Positions 56,881 through 64,000 of a stretch of DNA of 64,000 nt are shown here, in pieces. The position numbers and the translations under genes were made by a program. Below the pieces are notes generated by a model. That model was not told the DNA's origin. It searched no databases and saw only the letters and a program-made list of their open reading frames with translations. The stretch spans positions 350,001 to 414,000 of the forward strand of contig JAJHZJ010000696.1 of assembly GCA_023548195.1 (NCBI GenBank). The letters are read 5' to 3'. Each line of letters starts with the position of its first letter. Positions within the stretch are counted from its first letter, which is position 1. This stretch comes from Bettongia penicillata ogilbyi (lineage: Eukaryota; Chordata; Mammalia; Diprotodontia; Potoroidae).

Positions 56881-57175
56881 CCATTAGAATGTGAACACTT
56901 GAGTGATAGAAGTGTCTGACTTTTCTGTTTATATCTCTGGTGCTTTATACATAGTATGCATTTAAATGATTTATTTATTCATTAATTTGTCCATCTAACA
57001 ATAAGGCTGTCAAAATCTCACAAAAAACATCACTCTTAAACCTCAAAATCTTCAATAGTTCTTTATTGACAACAGGATAAAATGCAAACTCTCCCATCTA
57101 CCTTTTCAGCTTTATTCTGTAACATTCACCCTAGAAACTCTACATTTCAATAACATTGGATTCCTAACCTTTCTA
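56881..57175 (+). repeat. L2 fragments (sense)
   Basis: A 3' end ('ttagaatgtgaacacttgag', then 'ctctggtgctttatacatag') is followed by an internal piece ('caatagttctttattgacaa', then 'caggataaaatgcaaactct'). Confidence 0.5.
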
Positions 57176-57390
57176 GACCTGATTTGATATCTGACTTCAA
57201 ACACCAACTAGATGTGTGACCCCGGGCAAGTCGTTTCATCTCTATTTGTCACAGCTTCCTCATCTGTAAAATGGAGATAAGGATAGTACTTGGCCAGGGT
57301 ATTTTTAAAAGAGAGAATGAGATAATATTTGTAAAACCCTGTGCACAACTGAAGGCACCATATAAATGTTATCTTTATTATTATGGTACT
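57176..57390 (+). repeat. MIR (sense)
   Basis: 'aactagatgtgtgaccccgg', 'gcttcctcatctgtaaaatg' and 'ggcaccatataaatgttatc' span most of a MIR. A short L2 terminus follows at 57460-57555 ('gcacctagcacatgtcctga'). Confidence 0.7.
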
Positions 57391-57719
57391 ATGCTATACT
57401 CTGAGAATTAAAGTCAAAGACCAAATAGTTCCTACTCTAAAGAAAGGCTTACATCTTACTCCCTGAGAGTAAGAACTCTCCTTTTGTGATCTTTGTATCT
57501 TCAGCACCTAGCACATGTCCTGACTTACAGGAAGCCTCAAGAAAAAATGCTTGATAAGTTGTACCCCTGAGATGATTGATGACTCTGAACCCCAGCATAG
57601 CTGACTTAAGCCACGACCTGAGGATCTTAGCACATCCTCTGGGTCTCTTATCCTTCTGTTACTTTGCTCATTATATTAGCAGCAGTAGCAGTCAGTTAGC
57701 CAGTCAATTAACTTGTACT

Positions 57720-57990
57720 GTTGTACTTGTTCTTGAGTTGTTTCCTTCATGTTCAACTCTCCATGATCCCCTTTGGGATTTTCTTAGCAAAGATACTGGA
57801 GGGGTTTGCCATTTCCTTCTCCAGCTCATTTTACAGATGAGGAAACTGAGGCAAACGAGGTTAAGTGACTTGCCCAGGATCACACAGTTGATAAGTGTCC
57901 GAGGCCAGATTTGAACTCAGGAAGATGAATCTCCCTAGCTCCAGTCCTGTCACTCTCACCACTGTACCTATCCCCTAGCTACCTCTAGCA
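57720..57990 (-). mobile_element. tRNA-derived marsupial SINE (antisense)
   Basis: 'catgttcaactctccatgat', 'gccatttccttctccagctc', 'gacttgcccaggatcacaca' and 'tcccctagctacc' at the head show a nearly complete copy. Confidence 0.82.
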
Positions 57991-58430
57991 TTTATGAAGC
58001 ACCTAGGATGTGCCAGATATTATGACAAGGAAATGAACAGTAAGTGTTTACCTTCTGGTTCAGAGTTGCCAACCATAAATCAAGCTGCACCAAAGAACAC
58101 CTAGAATCACAGAATAAAGAAATATCTAGCCCAGGTCCCTCAACTTAAAACTGAGGAAGCCGGGACCCAAAAAGAGGAGATGATTTGCCCTGGGGTCATC
58201 CAACTTTGAATTGTCCAAATAAGAATTTCAACCCAGGCCTCTGGCTCTCAATCCAACACCCAGTTTTCCATAGGATCTCAAATTTTGAGCTGGCAGAGAC
58301 TTACACAACACCTGGTCTAATCCCCTAATGTTATAGATTATGAATGAAAGGCAGAAGCGATTTGTCCCCAGTCATGGTACAGAGTCATCATTAAATCCTA
58401 GGTACTTTGCCTCCAAATATAGCAAAACTT
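57991..58430 (-). repeat. MIR-type fragments (antisense)
   Basis: 58075-58262 carries 'actgaggaagccgggaccca', 'gatgatttgccctggggtca' and 'aacccaggcctctggctctc'. 58280-58420 is a weaker repeat of the same type. The first bases have 'gaagcacctaggatgtgcca'. Confidence 0.5.
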
Positions 58431-59084
58431 CCACTGTCTCATGCTTATTCCTGACTCCAGGGACCATGATTTAGAGGGAGATACTTCTTTCCTTCAATTT
58501 ATCAGCCTCCTCATTCATCTCTAAGATCAAGGACCCCAAAGGCAGGCTGCATTATGCAAGACAAAGCGTCCAATTTGCCCTATCACTCTCCTTCTCCCAC
58601 ATCTGTTTGCTGTTGTTATTTTTAAAGTGTAGACAATCATGGCTTAGGTAAATATCTCTAGCATTGAGTAGGAGAAACACACACATAAATATGGAACAGA
58701 TGCACCATCCACTTTTGGAAGAATCGATCGGAGAAGCAGACTTGTCATCACGGCCCTCCCAATCACCTTTATCCTTCCTCCCATGTGGCACACACCTGGC
58801 CCATGCTAGCAGGGGCCCTACCACTCACTTGATACCTTCCCATTTTTCAAAGTTTGCCTTTACATGTTGGGAATTTTTTTCAAGTTTTCTTCACAACATT
58901 GACAAACCTTGTTTGTTTGCTCATGGAAAAGTGACAACAATTCTTTTTTTTCTAAGCCTCTGATCTTCTACTATTACCCTGTGAGCAATAAAAAATAAAG
59001 TCACATCAGGATAGTTAAAGGAACCAGATGTTTACTAAGAAAAAAGTGCTTTCCATCATTACAATAATTGCACTTCCAAGTATG
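58431..59084. other. Unassigned stretch
   Basis: No gene or repeat is recognised. Overlapping frames of 90-99 codons on both strands show no domain. Confidence 0.35.
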
Positions 59085-59285
59085 CCAAGGACTTTGTATA
59101 TAGTATCTCATCTGATATTTTTTGGGGGAGAGCTGCTTCTGTTCACTTGAGGAAACTGAGGCTCAGAGGCATTAAATAGCCTGCCCAGAGTCCTATAATT
59201 ATTGAGTATCTGAGGAGGCATTTAAACCCATGTCTTCCTGACTTCATGCCTAGTAAGACTCATTTCACCATGCTGACTTCTCCCC
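59085..59285 (-). repeat. MIR (antisense)
   Basis: 'gaggaaactgaggctcagag', 'tagcctgcccagagtcctat' and 'aacccatgtcttcctgactt' match the antisense MIR core. Confidence 0.65.
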
Positions 59286-59289
59286 AATA

Positions 59290-59520
59290 GATAATGGAAC
59301 AAGATAGATGTACAATTGGCAGAAGCAAATAAATATAATAACCTGGCATTTGACAAGTATAAAGGCAATATATTCATTACCTGGTAAAATTAATTGGGAA
59401 AACTATAGAGTAGTATGGCAGAAACTGGACACAGACCAACCACTTACCAAAATAAGATGAAATTGGATATATGACCTAGATAAAACGTAAGTTATTACAG
59501 GAGAATTAGAATGATATGGA
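59290..59520 (+). mobile_element. LINE-1 ORF2 C-terminal region (sense), part 1
   Basis: 'tggcagaagcaaataaatat', 'agagtagtatggcagaaact' and 'taagatgaaattggatatat' follow L1 ORF2 order. It is interrupted by an RTE insertion at 59529 and resumes at 60494. Confidence 0.65.
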
Positions 59521-59528
59521 ACATGTTA
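59521..59528. repeat. Target-site duplication, left, RTE insertion
   Basis: 'acatgtta' is repeated at 60486-60493. Joining the flanks across one copy gives continuous L1 sequence. Confidence 0.65.
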
Positions 59529-60485
59529 CATTGGTTGTTGTCCTTTGTCTTCGAAGAGGAACAAAATGATGTCACCATTGTAAAGTGAATTTTCAGTGTG
59601 TCCGACTGTGGCTGATCAGACCAATATGAGCTTGGAATGCTCTACCACAGGTTGGGCACAGATAGTTCATGTGAATATTTGGGGTGAATATCCCAAATTT
59701 GGGCATCCTGTGTTACTTTGTGCTGTCTCAATTCTGCTTTGCTCAAAGAGCACAGCACCTTTTCTTATGTGGGCACACCATACTGAGCAGTCCTGTGCCA
59801 GTGTCTCCCATGTTGCACAGTCCAATCCAAAGTTCTTGAGAGAGACCTTGAGAGTGTCCTTGAATCATTTCTTCTGGCCATTATGTGATTGCCTCCCCAT
59901 GAGAGTTCTCCATAAAATAGTCTTTTTTGCAAGCACATATTCGGCATTCAAACAACCTGGCCAGCCCATCGGAGTTGTACTCTCTGAAGCATGGTTTGAA
60001 TGCTTGGCTGTTCAGCATGAGCAAGGACTTCAGGAGTTCAAGGATGCCTCCACTGTCTATTTCTATAAGGGTAAAGGGAATAGGTTGTTCTGTGACAATC
60101 ACGGAGGGGGGTGGGGGGTGGGGTCTCTCTCTTAGTCATTGCTGACAAAATTCTTGCTAGAGTCTTCCTTAATAAGCTGATCCTTCACCTGGAAGATGGT
60201 CATATACCTGAGAGCCAGTGTGGCTTCAGAAAGGGCCAAGGAACAGTCAATATGGTGTTTGCTGCCCGACAATTCCAGGAGAAATGCCAGGAGCAGAACA
60301 GAGGTCTGTACACAACATTTGTAGATCTGGTCAAGGTCTTTGACACTGTTAGTCAAGAGGGCTTATGGAAAATGATGTCAAAATTCGGTTTCCCAGAGAA
60401 GCTCATCAATATTGTATGTCAGTTTCATGATGGCGTGTTTGTCCAGGTTTTGAATAATAAACAAAACTCTCGTGCCTTCCCAGTC
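59529..60485 (-). mobile_element. RTE-clade LINE with inverted 5' segment
   Basis: On the minus strand, 59529-60030 holds the RTE 3' tail ('ctcttcgaagacaaaggaca') and the C-terminal part of the polymerase protein, with RLFYGELSWG visible (59900-59940). On the plus strand, about 60031-60485 encodes the reverse transcriptase N-terminal part. Both segments belong to one element, with the upstream part flipped. The junction order (element 5' segment inverted, 3' segment normal) is that of twin-primed insertion. It splits an L1. Confidence 0.75.
60031..60485 (+). pseudogene. RTE reverse transcriptase fragment
   Basis: The translated order is STVYFYKGKGNRLFCDNH (60048-60102), a G-rich expansion that shifts the frame, then IADKILARVFLNKLI and PESQCGFRKGQGT. 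RGLYTTFVDLVKVFDTV follows; this FVDL.K.FD pattern is the first catalytic motif of LINE reverse transcriptases. The fragment ends at RAFPVT, before the YADD motif, so it cannot be active. RTE proteins normally combine an AP-type endonuclease with this polymerase. Confidence 0.8.
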
Positions 60486-60493
60486 ACATGTTA
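60486..60493. repeat. Target-site duplication, right, RTE insertion
   Basis: An exact 8-base copy of 59521-59528. It is short, so chance agreement is possible, but it restores L1 continuity. Confidence 0.65.
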
Positions 60494-61086
60494 TGTATCA
60501 GATTTATGAATAAGAATAACAATTTATGAATAAAGAAGAGATGAGAGAGCAAAGTTAACATAACATGGATAATTTTAATTACATTAAATTAAAAAGATTT
60601 TGTACAAATAAAACAAATTTGTCCAAGAAAGGAAAAAGTATTTCCAACTAGGAAAACAGAAAATGGTAGAGGGGATTTTTCTAGACAGTTTCTTAAATAA
60701 GGATCTCATATCTGAAATACATAAGGAATTTTGTCAAATCTATAAGAACATGAGTCATTCCCCAGTTGATAAATGGTCACAGGATATGAACAAGCAGTTT
60801 TAGGTAAATAAATCAAAATCATTGAGAGTCATACAAAAATGTTCTAAATCATTATTATTAGAGAAATGCAAATTAAAACAGCCTTGATATATCATTTTAC
60901 ATCTATCCATTTGGACAAAATGATTGAAGGGAAAAATGAGAAATGCTGAGGGGGATGTGGAAATATTGGGACACTAGTTCATTGCTGGTGGAATTGTGGA
61001 CTGATCTAGTCATTTTGAAGAGCAATCTGGAGTTATGCCCAAAATGTTATTCAACTACCTGTATGTTTTGATTCAGAAATGTGTGT
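60494..61086 (+). mobile_element. LINE-1 ORF2 C-terminal region (sense), part 2
   Basis: 'ttacattaaattaaaaagat', 'agtcattccccagttgataa', 'ttagagaaatgcaaattaaa' and 'cattgctggtggaattgtgg' follow marsupial L1 order. Frames are broken throughout. Confidence 0.75.
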
Positions 61087-61345
61087 AATCTCACTCAAAG
61101 TGAGAATGCTGTTAGACCTTAGTGTGAAAGAGCCAGGGTCTCACAATGATTGCATCCTGGGTCATCTCCAGCTGTCCCGATGACTATCAGGCCACTGGAC
61201 CCAGATGGCTCAGGAGAAGAAAGTGAGGTTGGTGACCTTGCACAGCCCTCCTTTACTCAAATCAAAGTTAACTGCAAGTCATGTCATCATCTTGATGTCA
61301 TGGTCCTCTTGGAGAACAAAGGACAAACACAACAGCAAATATTAC
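61087..61345 (+). mobile_element. RTE 3' end fragment (second RTE insertion)
   Basis: 'gaaagagccagggtctcaca', 'atgattgcatcctgggtcat', 'caggccactggacccagatg', 'aactgcaagtcatgtcatca' and 'cttggagaacaaaggacaaa' match the 3' end of the marsupial RTE family. This is the same tail that appears inverted at 59529. It is 5'-truncated and inserted in the same L1. Confidence 0.7.
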
Positions 61346-61804
61346 ATTTACAAATGTATTACAAAAATATTACAAAGATGATTAGGAAAAATGGAAAAGA
61401 ATCTACATGTTCTTAAATATTTATAGTAGCTCTCTTCATTGGAGGAAAAAATTGGAAATTGCAGAGATGGCCATCAATCGGGGAATGGCTGAACAAGCTG
61501 GGGGTATATAATCCTGATGGAATACTACCGTGCTATAAAATATTGATGAGCTCCATAATCTTAGAAAAGCATGGATTGAATTGCACAATTACACCGAACA
61601 ACAACAAGCAAATTAATAGAACCAAAAGAACATTGTATGCATTAATAGCAATATTATTTTAAGAACGTTTTTGATCAACAAAGTCATTTTGATTATAAAT
61701 ACCCAGATTAACTACAAAAGACATGTGAAGGTGCTATCTGCATCCAAAGAAAGAACTGACACATAGAAGTTTGTATAGAATAGCTTTACACATATATCTG
61801 CATG

Positions 61805-61852
<48 letters not shown>

Positions 61853-62045
61853 CATATAGAGTTGTGTCTTTTAGGGAGAGAGGAGGGAAGAAAAAAGGAA
61901 AAATAAACTTATGTGATAATTTTATTATATATTTAAAAGGAATATAGCAATTTGTACATAATAGATTTGCTATCATCTTTTTTTATTATATTTTGTGGTG
62001 GAAATGCTTGTCTTACTCCATAAATTAAAAGTTAAATAAATAAAA
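61346..62045 (+). mobile_element. LINE-1 3' end (sense), part 3
   Basis: 'tttatagtagctctcttcat', 'aatcggggaatggctgaaca', 'gatggaatactaccgtgcta' and 'atctgcatccaaagaaagaa' lead to the 3' UTR. A (CA)n repeat at 61808-61842 and an A-rich terminus near 62040 follow. With parts 1 and 2 this is the 3' half of one L1. Confidence 0.72.
61808..61842. repeat. (CA)n microsatellite
   Basis: About 17 CA units followed by TA-rich bases. Confidence 0.9.
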
Positions 62046-62059
62046 GTTTTAAAAAAATG

Positions 62060-62830
62060 TTACAGCAATAGCCCAGACCAGAAGTAATAAGAAGCAAAAT
62101 TTGTGGCAGTGGTTTTAAGTGTAGAGAGATGAAGGCATACATGACACATGAGAAATGTTGTGGAGAAAAATAATTACAAGATTTGGTAAATAATTAGATA
62201 CATGGAATGAGCAAATAAGAGATAAGGGTTGAAGATGACACCCCAGTTTAGAAAGCTAGGTGCCTGAAGGATAGCGGGGCTCTGGACAATAACAGGGGAA
62301 AGAGGAGGTTTAGAGAGAAGAGATAATGAATTCTGTTTTTGATATATTGTCTTTGAGATGCCTATGGGACATCATTTTAGAAATGATCTATTAGCAGTTG
62401 GTGGTGAGAAAGTAAAGATGAAGAGAAAGACTGAAGCTGGATAGAATGATCTCAGAATCGTTAACACAGAGATGATCATTGAACCAACTGGAGATGATAA
62501 GACTTCAGAGAAGGTAAAGAAAATGTAAAGAATATAAAGAAAAGAGGTCAATGTGGAAATACGTTTACTAAGATTGTACAGATATAACCTATATCAGATT
62601 GGAGTAGGAATAAGAGAAAGGGAGGGAGAAAAATCTGGAACTCTAAATTTTACAAAAATGAATATTGAAAACTATCTTTACATGTAATTGAGGGAAAATA
62701 ACATACCATTGAGTAAAAAGAAAATAGAAGAGAACAGGGCTCAGGGACAGAGCCCTGGAGAGCTCCCAAAGTTTTGAGGCATGATGGGGAGATAAGTCAA
62801 CAAAGGAGACAAAGGAAGAGTCACCTCACA
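62060..62830 (-). mobile_element. L2 LINE (antisense) with nested L1 3' end
   Basis: Reverse-complement L2 phrases include 'agatgcctatgggacatcat' (62356), 'gctggatagaatgatctcag' (62438) and 'ggacagagccctggagagct' (62744). 62556-62700 is a sense L1 3' terminus ('cagatataacctatatcaga', then 'ctttacatgtaattgaggga') inserted into it. Confidence 0.65.
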
Positions 62831-62839
62831 GATCAGTCA

Positions 62840-63030
62840 GCCTGATATAGTGGAAGGAACTCCTATTTTGAAGTCAGAGAGCTTGAATGGAAATCCTGAC
62901 CCTACTACTGACTATTTGGGTGATCTTGAGCAAGTGACTCCCACATGTTAAGTCTCAGTTTCTCCTCTATAAAGTAGAGGCTGATCTGAATGCTAAGATC
63001 CCTTCCAGCTTCAGATCCTGTGATGTGTTG
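62840..63030 (+). repeat. THER1-type SINE (sense)
   Basis: 'cctgatatagtggaaggaac', 'gtgatcttgagcaagtgact' and 'gatcccttccagcttcagat' give the MIR-like body and the therian-type tail. Confidence 0.7.
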
Positions 63031-63049
63031 GGATAACTGACACAAATAG

Positions 63050-63360
63050 ACATATTTCAAAGTAGAAGGGACTTCAGAGGCAAATAAGGCAATGTTCTTA
63101 TCTACCAGAGAAGTAAGTGACTTGTCCAAGGTCACACAGGTGGCAGAGCTGTGCGGGTCACAAGTTATGAATTCAGAGGCTGACAATAACAATTTAAGAT
63201 TTTTTCAATTTTCTGAATTTTCCCATTTTGCCACAACTCTGTGAGTTGGTCCCCACCATTTTTCTGATATTGCTGATCAAAAAAATGAGACCTAGAGAAT
63301 CAAAGTCATGTGTCCAAGGTCACCAGGGTCATTAAAGGTAGAACTGTGACTCACTTTGTG
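63050..63360 (-). repeat. MIR-type fragments (antisense)
   Basis: 'gtgacttgtccaaggtcaca' (63117) and 'catgtgtccaaggtcaccag' (63309) mark two antisense MIR cores. Confidence 0.6.
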
Positions 63361-64000
63361 AGGTGAAGAGGGTAAGAAAAGAAAGGAGGAAGAAAATGAT
63401 GATTCCATGAATCTTCATTGGGCATTCATATCAATAAAAACAAAATTCCCCTCCTTTACTGAATCCCAGGAAGCTTTTTTTTACTTCTTCTCTTCCACAC
63501 ATTTGTCTCACCTGGTTCTATTTTACCTGAAACTAGGGTTTTTCTTTCTCCTTGAATTAGTATTCCACGATGCCCAAGGGAACCCAGGGTGCCTTCCCAC
63601 TAGTAATTCAACCATGAGAACAGCATGGTCCTAAGAAATGCAAGGGGATAGCAAACATTCGATTAAATAATGGAGCAACTGTTTCCTCAAACCCCTCAAA
63701 ATGTCATTGTGGGAATAGCTAATAAAGGAGGGGAGGCATGGTGAAAAAAAAAAAAAGGACTAGGACAACCCAGAGAACGTTCCAGTAATGGCTTTTAGGC
63801 TTTTGAGTCATTTCACTGAAAATTCCTCAAGGGCAGGTTGTTTTTAAGGATGTAAGGGAGCCAAAAAAAATTATATTTGGACCATTCTAACCACGGTAAA
63901 AATTCATGGTCAAAATTTTACATGAAACAGGTTTTCTCCAATTAAGAACTTTCTTTAAAATCAGTAAAATGTAATTTCCTCCCAAAAGATGAGAAATAAA
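63361..64000. other. Unassigned stretch to window end
   Basis: No gene or repeat is recognised. An A13 run is at 63743-63756. Confidence 0.35.

Noticed and set aside
59596..60135. 179-codon plus-strand frame
   Set aside because: Most of it is antisense to the RTE C-terminal region. Only the last part is genuine reverse-transcriptase coding strand before a frameshift.

Overview
The window looks like nuclear DNA of a marsupial mammal. It is AT-rich and has no prokaryotic gene organisation. Nearly every recognisable block is an interspersed repeat: L2, MIR/THER-type SINEs, long tRNA-derived SINEs whose sense strand carries a CTGGAGAAGGAAATGGCAAA block, LINE-1 with an opossum-type 3' end, RTE, and hAT- and Tigger-type DNA transposon fossils. 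The lineage call rests on recalled repeat consensus sequences, and I cannot name the species. I found no convincing host protein-coding gene, tRNA, rRNA, CRISPR array or endogenous retrovirus. The region is probably intergenic or deep intronic.

The most notable content is a cluster of half-LINE-1 (HAL1-type) retrotransposons between 13 and 35.3 kb. They have an L1-like GC-rich 5' UTR and an ORF1, then a 3' region with no ORF2. Copy 1 (13018-14253, minus) is cut off inside ORF1 but has a 13-bp target-site duplication. Copy 2 (15846-18639, minus) is full length and decayed. Copy 3 (19415-21085, plus) is 5'-truncated. Copy 4 (22887-25876, plus) is full length, flanked by a perfect 16-bp duplication, and has an uninterrupted 366-codon ORF1 (23736-24836). 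Copy 5 (32198-34857, plus) has two ORF1 stops and is joined tail-to-tail to an inverted HAL1 5' UTR (34858-35313). Such elements would need enzymes from a complete L1 elsewhere in the genome.

Layout. 1-5 kb: L1 3' ends and two L2 copies, one hosting a SINE and a palindromic MITE. 5-12 kb: L2, MIR, SINE, an L3/CR1-like piece and microsatellites. 12-15.8 kb: an old antisense L1 split by HAL1 copy 1. 15.8-26 kb: HAL1 copies 2-4, with copy 4 inside an L2. 26-32 kb: MIR pieces, a Tigger-type element (28176-28986) and largely unassigned DNA. 32-36 kb: HAL1 copy 5 and an L2. 36-50 kb: SINEs, L1 and hAT fragments, long microsatellites and the largest unassigned stretches. 50-58 kb: L2 copies, an internally deleted antisense L1 (53050-55250) and SINEs. 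59.3-62 kb: a sense L1 3' half interrupted by two RTE insertions, one with an inverted segment flanked by a short duplication. 62-64 kb: antisense L2, a THER-type SINE and MIR pieces.

Repeat names and old-repeat boundaries come from reading by eye, so most edges are good to about 10-40 bases. HAL1 and RTE junctions with duplications are good to a few bases.
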